A DNA stretch of 54,449 nucleotides from an uncultured Acidobacteriia bacterium (GCA_903929755.1 CAIYVZ010000138.1:1-54449), one strand, 5' to 3'. Positions 16,735 through 26,732 are shown, counted from the first letter of the stretch. Notes: generated by a model not told the origin, from the letters alone. Numbers and translations: made by a program.

Positions 16735-19700
16735 TTGCCGATACGCGTTGCGCTGCATCACAAGACGACTTACAAGTACGACCGGCTGGTCCAGCTTTCT
16801 CCCCAGGTGATCCGGCTGCGGCCGGCTCCGCATTGCCGGACGCGGGTGACGGCGTATTCGCTGAAGATTGAACCCAAGGGTTTTTTCATTAACTGGCAGC
16901 AGGATCCGCAGTCGAATTATCTGGCTCGGGTGGTATTTCCGGAGAAGGTGAAGCAGTTCCAGGTGGAGGTGGACCTGGTGGCGGAGATGACGGTGATCAA
17001 TCCGTTTGACTTCTTTCTGGAGCCTTACGCCGAACAGTTTCCTTTCACGTATGAAGCGGCTTTGGCGACGGAACTGACACCTTATCTGGTACCGGAGCCG
17101 ATGGGGCCTGAGATGCGGAAGCTGGTGGACTCGATTTCGCTGGAGAAGGCGAACACGAACGATTTTCTGGTGAGCGTAAATCAGAAGCTGCAGCACGTGA
17201 TCCGCTATGTAATTCGGATGGAGCCGGGGGTGCAGACGCCGGAACAGACATTGGGGTTGGGGACGGGGTCTTGCCGGGATACGGCGTGGCTGCTGGTCCA
17301 GTTGTTCCGGAATCTTGGATTGGCGGCACGGTTTGTGTCGGGGTATTTGATTCAGTTAAAGCCGGATCTAAAGGCGCTTGACGGGCCTTCGGGGACGGAG
17401 GAAGACTTCACGGATCTGCATGCGTGGACGGAAGTGTATCTGCCGGGGGCGGGGTGGATTGGGCTGGATCCGACTTCCGGGCTGTTTGCGGGGGAGGGCC
17501 ATTTGCCGGTGGCGGCGACGCCACAGCCTTCGGCGGCGGCACCAATTTCCGGGGGCGTGGATGAGTGTGAAGTTGAATTTGTCCACGAGATGACGGTAAC
17601 GCGGGTGCATGAAGACCCGCGAGTGACGCTGCCTTATACGGATAAGCAGTGGGCAGAGATTGAGGCCCTGGGGCATGCGATTGATGCGGAGCTGACGGCT
17701 GGCGATGTGCGGTTGACGATGGGGGGCGAGCCCACGTTTGTGTCGATTGACGACATGGACGGCGAGGAATGGAACACGGCGGCGATGGGGCCGAATAAGC
17801 GGCGGCTGGCGGGGGAATTGCTGGTGCGGCTGCGGGACGAGTTTGCGCCGGGGGCGTTTTTGCATTACGGGCAGGGGAAGTGGTATCCGGGGGAGCCTTT
17901 GCCGAGGTGGGCGCTGGGGTGCTACTGGCGCGTGGATGGCGTGGCGATGTGGCGGAATCAGGATTTGATTGCGCGGGACGACGTGCGGACGGCGTTCAAC
18001 CATGCGGATGCGGAGAAGTTTGCGCAGACGCTGGCGGGGCGGCTGGGCGTGGATACGGGGTATATTACGCCGGCGTTTGAAGATCCGCTGTATTACATGC
18101 AGAAAGAGCGGGAGTTACCGATAAATGTAGACCCGGTGGATAACCACCTGGAAGATGCGCGGGAGCGGGAGAGGTTGCGAGGCGTGTTTGAGAGGGGACT
18201 GCATACGCCGACGGGGTATGTGCTGCCGCTGGAACGGGCGCCGCGGGATGGGGCGAAGGGCAAGGATGGTCCGACGTGGCAGACAGGGATGTGGATGCTG
18301 CGGGGCAAGCGGGTATTTCTGCTACCGGGGGATTCACCGGTGGGGCTGCGGTTGCCGCTGTCTTCCCTGCCCTGGGTGGCGGCTGGGGAGGCTCCGGTGA
18401 GGAACGGGGTGGATCCGATGGTGAATCGGGGGCCGATGCGGCAGCCGTTGCGGATGACTCCGGTGCAGCCGCAGGGGGCGCCGCAGATGCAGAGGGAGGG
18501 CGCGCGACCGCAGGATCGGGAGCCGAAGCCTGGGGAGTCGGCGGCCTGGGTGGTACGAACGGCCTTGTGTGTGGAGCCGCGGGAAGGGCGGCTGCATGTA
18601 TTTATGCCACCGGTGGAGACGATTGAGGATTATATTGATCTGCTGGCGGCGATTGAGGATACGGCGGACGAGTTAGGCCAGCCGGTGGCGGTGGAGGGGT
18701 ACACGCCGCCGCAGGATCCTCGGGTGCAGGTTCTGAAAGTGACGCCGGACCCGGGGGTGATTGAGGTAAATATTCATCCGGCCGGGAACTGGGGGGAGCT
18801 GGTGCGGAATACTTCGGTGCTGTATGAGCAGGCGCGCCTGACGCGGCTGGGCACGGAGAAGTTCCTGCTGGACGGGCGGCATACGGGGACGGGGGGCGGG
18901 AACCATTTTGTGATGGGCGCGGCGACGGCGGGGGAGAGTCCGTTTCTGCGGCGGCCGGATTTGCTGCGGAGCATGGTGGGGTACTGGCTGAATCATCCGT
19001 CGCTCTCGTATTTATTTTCGGGGCTGTTTATTGGGCCGACGAGCCAGGCTCCGCGAATTGACGAGACGCGGCAGGACAGTTTGTATGAGCTGGAGATTGC
19101 GTTCAGTCAAATCCCGGAGCCGGGGATGGGGTTTTGTCCACCGTGGCTGGTGGACCGGATCTTCCGGCACATTTTGGTGGACGGAACGGGGAATACGCAT
19201 CGGGCGGAGTTCTGCATTGATAAGTTGTACTCGCCGGATTCGAGCACGGGCAGGTTAGGGCTGCTGGAGTTGCGGGGGTTTGAAATGCCTCCTCATGCGC
19301 GGATGAGTCTGACGCAGCAGTTGCTGGTGCGGGCATTGATTTCGTGGTTTTGGAAGCAGCCTTACAAGCGGGAGCCGATTGAGTGGGGCACGGAATTGCA
19401 TGATATGTTCATGCTGCCGCACTTTGTGGCGAAGGATTTCGAGGAAGTGCTGGCGGATTTAGGGGAAAATGCCGGATATAAGTTTGAACCGGCGTGGTTC
19501 GCGCCGCATTTTGAGTTCCGTTATCCGGTGGCGGGGGTGGTGACGCATCAGGATATTCAACTGGAGTTAAGAACGGCGACAGAGCCCTGGTACGTGCTGG
19601 GAGAAGAGCCGGCGGGGGGGGCCACGACGCGGTTTGTGGATTCGTCAGTGGAGCGGCTGCAGGTACGGGTGTCAGGGCTGGCGGGGAACCGGTATGTGGT

Positions 19701-20097
19701 GGCATGCAACGGGCGACGGTTGCCGTTGCATGGGGTGGGGAGTCGGGGGGAGTTTGTAGCGGGGGTAAGGTATCGGGCGTGGCAGCCGGCTTCGGCATTG
19801 CATCCGCTGATTCCGGTGCATTCGCCGCTGGTATTTGATTTGGTGGATACATGGACGGGGCGGTCAGTGGGCGGGTGTACGTATCATGTGTCGCATCCGG
19901 GGGGGCGGAGCCATTCGACGCTCCCGGTGAATGCGAATGAGGCGGAAGCGCGGCGGGGGGCAAGATTTAGTGATATTGGTCACACACCTGGGGCGATGGA
20001 GATTCCGCCGGCGGAGGAGAATCCGGATTTCCCGCTGACGCTGGATTTAAGGAGAGCGGTGCGAGTAAATGCGAGGGTGGCTTTTCAAGACATTTGA
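16735..20097 (+). CDS. Transglutaminase-DUF2126 protein
   Basis: A 1120-residue protein starting at TTG 16735, with AGGGAG 7 nt upstream. Residues 1-85 match the bacterial transglutaminase N-terminal beta domain. Residues 150-255 are the transglutaminase core with catalytic Cys180 (GTGSCRDTAWLL), His229 (DLHAWTEVY) and Asp245 (GLDPTSG). From about 325 to the end lies DUF2126 (LTMGGEPTFVSIDDMDGEEW, GQGKWYPGEPLPRWALG, then NHFVMGAAT, DRIFRHILVDGTGNTHRAEFCIDKL, LLELRGFEMPPHARMS). DUF2126 resembles amidoligase/glutamine-synthetase-like folds in published domain analyses. No signal peptide is seen, so it is probably cytoplasmic. The family is known next to permuted ATP-grasp and alpha-E genes, predicted to act on peptides or proteins. 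It is the first gene of a four-gene operon. Confidence 0.92.
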   Translation: MPIRVALHHKTTYKYDRLVQLSPQVIRLRPAPHCRTRVTAYSLKIEPKGFFINWQQDPQSNYLARVVFPEKVKQFQVEVDLVAEMTVINPFDFFLEPYAEQFPFTYEAALATELTPYLVPEPMGPEMRKLVDSISLEKANTNDFLVSVNQKLQHVIRYVIRMEPGVQTPEQTLGLGTGSCRDTAWLLVQLFRNLGLAARFVSGYLIQLKPDLKALDGPSGTEEDFTDLHAWTEVYLPGAGWIGLDPTSGLFAGEGHLPVAATPQPSAAAPISGGVDECEVEFVHEMTVTRVHEDPRVTLPYTDKQWAEIEALGHAIDAELTAGDVRLTMGGEPTFVSIDDMDGEEWNTAAMGPNKRRLAGELLVRLRDEFAPGAFLHYGQGKWYPGEPLPRWALGCYWRVDGVAMWRNQDLIARDDVRTAFNHADAEKFAQTLAGRLGVDTGYITPAFEDPLYYMQKERELPINVDPVDNHLEDARERERLRGVFERGLHTPTGYVLPLERAPRDGAKGKDGPTWQTGMWMLRGKRVFLLPGDSPVGLRLPLSSLPWVAAGEAPVRNGVDPMVNRGPMRQPLRMTPVQPQGAPQMQREGARPQDREPKPGESAAWVVRTALCVEPREGRLHVFMPPVETIEDYIDLLAAIEDTADELGQPVAVEGYTPPQDPRVQVLKVTPDPGVIEVNIHPAGNWGELVRNTSVLYEQARLTRLGTEKFLLDGRHTGTGGGNHFVMGAATAGESPFLRRPDLLRSMVGYWLNHPSLSYLFSGLFIGPTSQAPRIDETRQDSLYELEIAFSQIPEPGMGFCPPWLVDRIFRHILVDGTGNTHRAEFCIDKLYSPDSSTGRLGLLELRGFEMPPHARMSLTQQLLVRALISWFWKQPYKREPIEWGTELHDMFMLPHFVAKDFEEVLADLGENAGYKFEPAWFAPHFEFRYPVAGVVTHQDIQLELRTATEPWYVLGEEPAGGATTRFVDSSVERLQVRVSGLAGNRYVVACNGRRLPLHGVGSRGEFVAGVRYRAWQPASALHPLIPVHSPLVFDLVDTWTGRSVGGCTYHVSHPGGRSHSTLPVNANEAEARRGARFSDIGHTPGAMEIPPAEENPDFPLTLDLRRAVRVNARVAFQDI

Positions 20098-20131
20098 GGG
20101 GCATGGATTCGGGGGAGGGGGGCGATAAACG

Positions 20132-20161
20132 TTGCATTCCGGCTATTTCCGCCGTGATAAT
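20132..20161 (+). promoter_or_regulatory. Possible leaderless promoter for the embedded kinase
   Basis: TTGCAT (20132-20137) and GATAAT (20156-20161) are 18 bp apart. Transcription would begin at about 20168-20169, on the A of the ATG at 20169. No Shine-Dalgarno sequence precedes that ATG, which fits a leaderless transcript. Confidence 0.4.
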
Positions 20162-20168
20162 AGTGACA

Positions 20169-23100
20169 ATGGCTGACCCGCTCCAATTCAAGGCGTCCCT
20201 TGCACCGGAAGTCCAGGGACTGACACCAACTCTGGCCTTGATGCCGATGGCCATTCTGGTGACGAACCAGAGCGGCGAAGTGCTCTGGACGAACACGTGG
20301 CCGGAGGAACTTGCGGGGTATAGCGGGGCGCAGCTGGTGGGAGAGCCGGCGTGGAAGGCGGAGGCCAGCGCAACGCGGGACCGGGCTGCGGACAGAGTGG
20401 CGCAGGTACTGGAAACGGGGAAGGCCTGGAAAGGCGAGGTCCGCTGGGACGGGGCCGAGAGTTGCTATCTGGAGCTGACAATTACGGCAATACCGCAGGC
20501 AGCGGGAACCGCGGCACACGCCTTGTGGACGTTAAATAAGATCAGCATGGAAACGCAGGCCGTGACGGACCTGCAGAGGATGAGTGAGACGTTCAGCGCG
20601 GCACAGCGGGCGGCGGGGTTTGGCATCTTCCGGTGGAATATAAAGACAGGGAAGTGTGAGTGGCCGAATGAGATATATCGACTGTACGGACTGGACCCGA
20701 CGAGGGACGAGGCGTCGTTTGACAGCTGGTTGCGTGCCATTCACCCGGAGGACCGGGCGAAGACGCTGGAGTTGGTGACGAAGAACCTGCAAGATCCGGC
20801 GGTTCGGCTGGATATTTGCGCGAGGACTGCGGACGGGACGCGCTGGATTTCGGTTCGAGGGAAGGTATTTCCGGATGAGCACGGGAACCCCGAATACGCA
20901 GACGGGATCCATTTGGACGTAACGGAGCAGGTACGTCTGGAGACGGCGTTACGGGCGAGCGAGGAGAGGCTGGCGCTGGCGCTTGAGGTGGCGAGCGACG
21001 GGACGTGGGACTGGAACATTGCGACGGGCCAGGTGCATTTTTCAACGCAGTGGAAGCGACTGCTGGGGGCGGCGGAAGACGAAATCGGGGACGATTTCGC
21101 GGAATGGGAGAAACGCCTGCACGCGGATGACAGGGAGCGGGTATTCGCCGCGGTGCAGGCACATCTGGAGGGCAAGGATGAGCAATACATTGCCGAATAC
21201 CGGATCCGGTGCCAGGACGGGACATGGAAATGGGTTCTGGCGCGGGGCAAGGTAACGAACCGGAGCGCGGAGGGGAAGGCGCTGCGCATGGTGGGCGCGC
21301 ATACGGACATCAGCCGGCAAAAAGAGCTGCAGGATGAATTACGGAAACGAGAGGAACAGGCGTGGTCACTCGTTACGCATCTGGGGGAAGGGATTGCGTA
21401 TTGCCGGATGAAGTTCGAGGGCGAAGTCCCTGTGGACTGGCTGCACGAAGAAGTGAATTCTGCCTACGCGGGCCTGATTGGGCTGCAGGATGCGGCGGGT
21501 AAGTGGGCTTCGGAGCTGGTGCCTGAGCTGCAGGCGCGGTACCCGGAATTGTTGAAAACGTACGGAAGAGTTTGCCGTACGGGGACGCCGGAGCGGCTTG
21601 AACAGTTTTTGGAGCCGGTCCAGAAGTGGTATGCGCAGACGGTGTATGGCATCCCCCCGGACCGCTTTGCGGTGGTGTTCCAGAATATTACCGAGCGGAA
21701 GAACGCGGAACTGGAGCTGAAGAAGAGCCACGACTTGCTGTCGAACCTGGCGCGGATGGTGCCGGGCATGATTTACCAGTACCGGATGTATCCGGACGGG
21801 CGGGCGGAACTTCCGTATGTAAGCCCGGGAGTGTACCGGATTTTAGAGTTGACGCCGGAGAAAGTGAGTGGGGACGCGACGCCGGTATTCGAGAGGGTGC
21901 ACGCGGAGGATGCGGCGAGGGTGTTCGCGACCATTGAGCAATCGGCGCGGACGCTGGAGATGTTTTATTGCGAGTTTCGGGTGGTCCTGCCGGAGCAGGG
22001 GCTGCGGTGGCTGTTGTCACACGCGAAACCGGAGAGGACGGAAGACGGAGGAACGCTGTGGCACGGAATTTGTTCCGACATTACGGCGCAGAAGCGGGGG
22101 GAGCAGGAGAAGGAACGGCTGACGCAACAATTGATGCAGACGCACAAGATGGAGTCAGTGGGGCGGCTGGCGAGCGGAGTGGCACACGATTTCAATAATC
22201 TGCTGACGGTGATCCTGGGGTACAGCGGCTTTCTGCTGGAGGACCTGGAGCCGAACACTCGGCTGCACCAGTTTGCAGAGGCGGTACAGCGCTCGGGCGA
22301 GCGGGCGGCGAGCCTGACGCAGCAATTGCTGGCGTTTAGCCGGAAGCAGGTAATTGCCCCGAAGTTGCTGGATATTAATCAGGCGATTCAAGACTGGGTG
22401 CCGATGCTGGAGCGGCTAATCGGGGAAGATGTGAAGCTGCGAGCGGAGCTGGACGAGACGCCGCATTATGTGATGGCGGACCCGGGCCAGATCAACCAGG
22501 TGATTGTGAACCTGGTGGCGAACGCGCGGGATGCGATGCCGCAGGGAGGGGAGCTGACGATCGCGACTTCGACCAGGAACTTGAGCGCCAGGGAAGCCTT
22601 TGCGGTGGACCCGGACGCGATACCGGGATGGTACGCCATGGTGACGGTAGCGGATACAGGAACGGGGATGGATGAAGAGACGCGGCAGCAGATCTTTGAA
22701 CCGTTCTTCACGACGAAGAAGGTAATGACCGGGACGGGGCTGGGGCTATCGACGGTCTTCGGGATCGTGCGGCAGAGTAACGGCTGGATTGAGGTGGAGA
22801 GCAGGCGCGGAGAGGGAACGACGTTCAGGATCTATCTGCCGCAGACTGAGGGTAGCGAAAGGGAACAGCAGGCGAAGGTGAAAAAAAACGACGAAGCAGG
22901 GACAGAGACAATTCTGTTGATAGAAGACCTGGATGCGGTGAGGACCTTTACGGCGAGTGTGCTGAAGAGACAGGGTTATCGCGTGCTGGAGGCGATGGAC
23001 GGCGAGGAAGGGCTGCGGGTAGCGGCGGGGTACCAGACGCCCATTCACCTGCTGCTGACGGACGTGGTGTTGCCGGGGATGAACGGAAAGATGGTGGCGG

Positions 23101-23315
23101 ACACGCTACAGGCGCTGCATCCGGAGATGGCGGTGCTGTTTTGCTCGGGTTATACGGCGGATCTGATACAGCAGCGGGGTGTATCGAATCAGGAAACGGC
23201 GTTCCTGCAGAAGCCATTCCGGCCGGAGGACTTATTGAACAAAATTCGAGCGGTGCTGGGGGCGCAGCGGCTGCTGAAACAGGATCGGCCAAACCGAGAG
23301 AATGACGGCGATTGA
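20169..23315 (+). CDS. Multi-PAS hybrid histidine kinase with receiver domain
   Basis: A 1048-residue soluble sensor kinase from ATG 20169; an ATG at 20103 or the TTG at 20094 that overlaps the previous stop are alternatives. No transmembrane helix is seen. PAS-type modules at about 20-130, 140-255, 265-385, 400-515 and 525-640 show the WDWNIATGQVHFS and DGTRWISVRGKVF patterns, with PAC-like ends GIHLDVTEQ and VGAHTDIS. HisKA has the phospho-acceptor His673 in VAHDFNNLL. The ATPase has QVIVNLVANARDA, DTGTGMD and GTGLGLSTVFGIV. A C-terminal receiver has LLIEDLD, the Asp in LLLTDVVLPGMNG and Lys in LQKPF. Such kinases sense cytosolic ligands or redox state. The surrounding genes suggest it controls or is controlled by the transglutaminase/ATP-grasp pathway. 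Confidence 0.92.
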   Translation: MADPLQFKASLAPEVQGLTPTLALMPMAILVTNQSGEVLWTNTWPEELAGYSGAQLVGEPAWKAEASATRDRAADRVAQVLETGKAWKGEVRWDGAESCYLELTITAIPQAAGTAAHALWTLNKISMETQAVTDLQRMSETFSAAQRAAGFGIFRWNIKTGKCEWPNEIYRLYGLDPTRDEASFDSWLRAIHPEDRAKTLELVTKNLQDPAVRLDICARTADGTRWISVRGKVFPDEHGNPEYADGIHLDVTEQVRLETALRASEERLALALEVASDGTWDWNIATGQVHFSTQWKRLLGAAEDEIGDDFAEWEKRLHADDRERVFAAVQAHLEGKDEQYIAEYRIRCQDGTWKWVLARGKVTNRSAEGKALRMVGAHTDISRQKELQDELRKREEQAWSLVTHLGEGIAYCRMKFEGEVPVDWLHEEVNSAYAGLIGLQDAAGKWASELVPELQARYPELLKTYGRVCRTGTPERLEQFLEPVQKWYAQTVYGIPPDRFAVVFQNITERKNAELELKKSHDLLSNLARMVPGMIYQYRMYPDGRAELPYVSPGVYRILELTPEKVSGDATPVFERVHAEDAARVFATIEQSARTLEMFYCEFRVVLPEQGLRWLLSHAKPERTEDGGTLWHGICSDITAQKRGEQEKERLTQQLMQTHKMESVGRLASGVAHDFNNLLTVILGYSGFLLEDLEPNTRLHQFAEAVQRSGERAASLTQQLLAFSRKQVIAPKLLDINQAIQDWVPMLERLIGEDVKLRAELDETPHYVMADPGQINQVIVNLVANARDAMPQGGELTIATSTRNLSAREAFAVDPDAIPGWYAMVTVADTGTGMDEETRQQIFEPFFTTKKVMTGTGLGLSTVFGIVRQSNGWIEVESRRGEGTTFRIYLPQTEGSEREQQAKVKKNDEAGTETILLIEDLDAVRTFTASVLKRQGYRVLEAMDGEEGLRVAAGYQTPIHLLLTDVVLPGMNGKMVADTLQALHPEMAVLFCSGYTADLIQQRGVSNQETAFLQKPFRPEDLLNKIRAVLGAQRLLKQDRPNRENDGD

Positions 23316-25875
23316 GGCGGGCGAGGGCCTGAACTCCGCCTGGCGGTACACGCCGCGAGCTGGGTTCCACGACGAAATGTTCGCGGAGCCGGGGAAGACG
23401 CGTGCGCACTGGCGGGCACTGGCCGCGGTGATGAATGGGCTGGGGCCGGCGGGGCTGGACGAGCGGTGGACGGAAGGCCGACGGTTGCTGCATGACCATG
23501 GCGTGACGTACAACGTGTATGGGGAACAGGCGGACGGGGAGCGGGCGGGTGAGGGAGGGGCGGGCGGGGCGAGCAGGCCGTGGCCTTTGGATCCGCTGCC
23601 GTTCCTGATTGAGCCTGCGGAGTGGGCGGGGATAGAAGCGGCGATTGTGCAGAGGGCGACGCTGCTGGACCGGGTGCTGGCGGATATTTATGGTCCGCAG
23701 ACACTGTTGCGGTCCGGGAAGCTGCCACCGGAACTGGTACTGGAGCATCCGGGATTTTTGCGGCCGCTGTGGGGCGCGCAGCCTCCGGGCGGGCGCTGGC
23801 TGCACAGCTATTCGGTAGATATTGCGCGGGCTCCGGGGGGCAAGTGGTGGGTTCTGAGTGACCGGACGCAGGCGCCCTCGGGGGCTGGGTATGCGCTGGA
23901 GAACCGGCTGGTATCGCTGCGAGTGCTGCCGGATGTGTTTCGGGGCTGCAATGTGCGGCGGCTGGCGGGGTATTTCCACGGGTGGCGGGATGCGCTGCGG
24001 CGATTGGCTCCGAAGGCGGAGAATCCACGGATCGTGCTGCTGACGCCGGGCCCGCTGAACGAGACGTGGTTTGAACATGCATTTCTGGCGCGGTATCTGG
24101 GATTCACGCTGGTGGAAGGCGGGGATCTGACGGTAAGGAACAACCGGGTCTTTTTGAAGACGCTGGGCGGGCTGTTGCCGGTGGATGTGATTGTGCGGCG
24201 GCAGGACGATACGTTTTGCGATCCGCTGGAGCTGCGGCCGGATTCGATGCTGGGCGTGGCCGGGCTGGTGGAAGCGGTGCGGGCGGGGAATGTGGCGGTG
24301 GCGAACGCGCTGGGGTCTGGGGTAGTGGAATCGTCGGCGTATTCGGCGTTTTTGCCGGTGCTTTCGCGGCATATTCTGGGCGAAGAGCTAAAGATGCCGA
24401 ATATAGCCACGTGGTGGTGTGGGCATACGGCTGCGCGCGAGTGGGTTCTGGCGAATCTGAAGAATCTGGTAATAAAGCCGGCGTCTCCGGCGGTAATGTT
24501 TGAGCCTGTGTTTGGGGCGAAGCTGACGGCGAGTGGGCGGGCGGAGTTAGTGGGGAAGGTGCGGGCGAATCCGGGCGCATATGTGGCGCAGGAGCAGGTG
24601 GCGCTTTCGACGATCCCGGTGGTGGGCAAGGCGGGAAGCGGGGGCAAGCTGGAGCCGCGGCATTTGGTGCTGCGGGTGTTTGCGGCGGCGACGGGGGAGG
24701 GCTGGGCGGTGATGCCGGGCGGGCTGACGCGGTTCACTTCGGGAGCGGACAGCCTGGTGGTTTCGATGCAACGCGGCGGCGGGAGCAAAGATACGTGGGT
24801 GCTGGCGGATAAGCCGGAACCGGCGTTCAGCTTGTTGCGGCCGGCGGGCGCGGGGCTGGAAGTGAACCGGGCGACGTTCGATCTGCCGAGCCGGGTGGCG
24901 GATAACCTGTACTGGCTGGGGCGGTATGTGGAGCGGTTCGAGATGCAGGTGCGGGCGCTGCGGGCGGCTCCGCCGAGGCTGTATCAGGATGCGGATCCGG
25001 CGAGCCGGGCGGCACTGAATGTGTGCCAAAGGGTGCTGTCGAAGGCAGTGCATCTGGAGAACGAAACGCAGCCTTCGATGCTGACCGAGAAGGACGTGGT
25101 GGAACTGGTGGCGGGGGAGGACGACGCGGCAAAGCAACGGATTGGGCTGCGGGGGAGCGTGCGGGAGATTCACCGGATCGCGTGGCTGTTGCGGGATGTG
25201 ATTTCGACGGATTCGTGGCGGGTGCTGAAACAACTGGAGCAACAGTTTTCGGCGACGCCGGCGCCAGACGCGTTGCTGATGAACTGGACGCAGGATTTGC
25301 TGGACCGGTCCGTGCTTTCGCTGGCTGCGTTTTCGGGTTTGGCCACGGAGAATATGACGCGGGGGCACGGGTGGCGATTTCTGGATATGGGGCGGCGGAT
25401 TGAGCGTGCGGTCCAGACGATACAGCTGATCCGGCGGGGGCTGGGGTTTGATGCCCGCGAGGCGGAGTTGGGGCTGCCGACGGCGCTGGAGATTGCGGAT
25501 TGCTCGCTGACGTACCGGGCGCGGTACCGGAATACGATGCAGGCGGATCTGGCGTTTGATTTATTGCTGCTGGATGAGGGAAATCCGAGGTCGGCGGCGT
25601 GGCAGTTCGCGAAGTTATTTGAGCATGTGGAGCAGTTACCGGAAAGTCATCCGCCGGCGGGACATTCGCGCGAGGCTAAGGTGGCGCTGCGTATGTTGAC
25701 GGCGACTCAGTTAGTGGAGGCCGGGGAGCTGGCGAGGGCGGATGAGAATAAGCGGCTGGCCAGGCTGGATGAGTTCACGTTCCAGTTACTTATGGATGTT
25801 ACGACGCTGTCAGATACTTTGACGCGGGTGTATTTCACGCATGCGACGCAATCGAGGCAGATTTCTTCGCGATGA
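23302..25875 (+). CDS. Circularly permuted ATP-grasp / alpha-E fusion protein
   Basis: An 857-residue protein. Residues 60-480 are the permuted type 2 ATP-grasp region (DUF404/DUF407): YNVYGEQADG, RATLLDRVLADIYGPQ, GRWLHSYSVDIARAPGGKWWVLSDRTQAPSG, ENRLVSLRVLPD, VANALGSGVVESSAYSAFLP. From about 531 the alpha-E helical domain (DUF403) begins with SRVADNLYWLGRYVERFE and continues to RVYFTHATQS. ATP-grasp enzymes form amide bonds through acyl phosphates. Alpha-E is a helical partner of unknown role. The gene overlaps the kinase by 14 bp and the next gene by 4 bp, so translation is coupled. Separate genes occur in many bacteria; the fusion is also known. The substrate is unknown. Confidence 0.92.
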   Translation: MTAIEAGEGLNSAWRYTPRAGFHDEMFAEPGKTRAHWRALAAVMNGLGPAGLDERWTEGRRLLHDHGVTYNVYGEQADGERAGEGGAGGASRPWPLDPLPFLIEPAEWAGIEAAIVQRATLLDRVLADIYGPQTLLRSGKLPPELVLEHPGFLRPLWGAQPPGGRWLHSYSVDIARAPGGKWWVLSDRTQAPSGAGYALENRLVSLRVLPDVFRGCNVRRLAGYFHGWRDALRRLAPKAENPRIVLLTPGPLNETWFEHAFLARYLGFTLVEGGDLTVRNNRVFLKTLGGLLPVDVIVRRQDDTFCDPLELRPDSMLGVAGLVEAVRAGNVAVANALGSGVVESSAYSAFLPVLSRHILGEELKMPNIATWWCGHTAAREWVLANLKNLVIKPASPAVMFEPVFGAKLTASGRAELVGKVRANPGAYVAQEQVALSTIPVVGKAGSGGKLEPRHLVLRVFAAATGEGWAVMPGGLTRFTSGADSLVVSMQRGGGSKDTWVLADKPEPAFSLLRPAGAGLEVNRATFDLPSRVADNLYWLGRYVERFEMQVRALRAAPPRLYQDADPASRAALNVCQRVLSKAVHLENETQPSMLTEKDVVELVAGEDDAAKQRIGLRGSVREIHRIAWLLRDVISTDSWRVLKQLEQQFSATPAPDALLMNWTQDLLDRSVLSLAAFSGLATENMTRGHGWRFLDMGRRIERAVQTIQLIRRGLGFDAREAELGLPTALEIADCSLTYRARYRNTMQADLAFDLLLLDEGNPRSAAWQFAKLFEHVEQLPESHPPAGHSREAKVALRMLTATQLVEAGELARADENKRLARLDEFTFQLLMDVTTLSDTLTRVYFTHATQSRQISSR

Positions 25876-26732
25876 TTTACGAGACAGAACATGCGACGAC
25901 TTATCTGTACAGCGGACCGGTGTCGATCTGCCATACGGAAGTACATTTGACGCCTCGGTCGGGGCCGGGGCAGAAGTTACTTTCGCATAGTTTGGAGATT
26001 CGGCCGGAGCCGGCTTATTCGGTGACGCGGGAAGATTATTTCGGGAATGAGATTACGTGTTTTTCGATTCAGGAGTCGCATGAGACGCTGACGGTGATAT
26101 CGAAGAGCGAGGTGGAGGTGCTGGTGGAGGAACCACCGGCGCTGGAGTTGACACCTGGGTGGGAAGAAGTGCGGGACGAGATTCGGGGGCGGACGACGGA
26201 GGAGTTGTTCGAGGCGGCGGAGTTTACAGGGCGATCACCGATGGTGCGGGTGACGCCGGAGTTTGCGCGGTGGGCGGGGCCTTCGTTTGCAGCGGGGAAG
26301 CCGATTGCGGAAGCTTGTATGGATTTGACGCACCGGATTTTCAAGGACTTTCGGTATGATCCGCGGGCGACGACGATATCAACTCCGGTGGAGGAAGTGC
26401 TGAAGATTCGGGGCGGAGTTTGCCAGGATTTCGCACATCTGATGATATCGGGGTTGCGGTCCATGGGGCTGGCGGCGCGGTATGTGAGCGGGTATTTGAA
26501 GAGCGGGGAGAAGACTCGGGGGGCAGAGGCTTCGCACGCGTGGTGTGCGGTTTATTGCGGGGAGTTTGGGTGGCTGGAGTTTGATCCGACGAATGATTTA
26601 ATGCCTGGCGGGGAGCATGTGACGGTGGCTTATGGGCGGGATTATTCGGATGTTACTCCGGTGAAGGGTGTGGCGATTGGTGGGGGGGAACAGTTGATTC
26701 ATGTGAGTGTTGGGGTGGGGGTGCGGGGGTAG
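25872..26732 (+). CDS. Transglutaminase-family protein
   Basis: A 286-residue protein with the bacterial transglutaminase N-terminal domain (1-85, IYETEHATTYLYSGPVS) and a core with the full catalytic triad: Cys184 in RGGVCQDFAH, His222 in ASHAWCAVY and Asp238 in EFDPTND. No signal peptide is seen. It overlaps the ATP-grasp/alpha-E gene by 4 bp (ATGA) and ends the operon. The fold supports protein crosslinking, deamidation or, often in bacteria, peptidase activity. Pairing with an ATP-grasp ligase suggests one enzyme makes and the other breaks the same peptide or isopeptide bond. Confidence 0.93.
   Translation: MIYETEHATTYLYSGPVSICHTEVHLTPRSGPGQKLLSHSLEIRPEPAYSVTREDYFGNEITCFSIQESHETLTVISKSEVEVLVEEPPALELTPGWEEVRDEIRGRTTEELFEAAEFTGRSPMVRVTPEFARWAGPSFAAGKPIAEACMDLTHRIFKDFRYDPRATTISTPVEEVLKIRGGVCQDFAHLMISGLRSMGLAARYVSGYLKSGEKTRGAEASHAWCAVYCGEFGWLEFDPTNDLMPGGEHVTVAYGRDYSDVTPVKGVAIGGGEQLIHVSVGVGVRG

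Noticed and set aside
22948-24372. 474-residue minus-strand ORF
   Set aside because: It is the reverse of the kinase and ATP-grasp genes, with Arg/Pro/Gln-rich content and no known domain.
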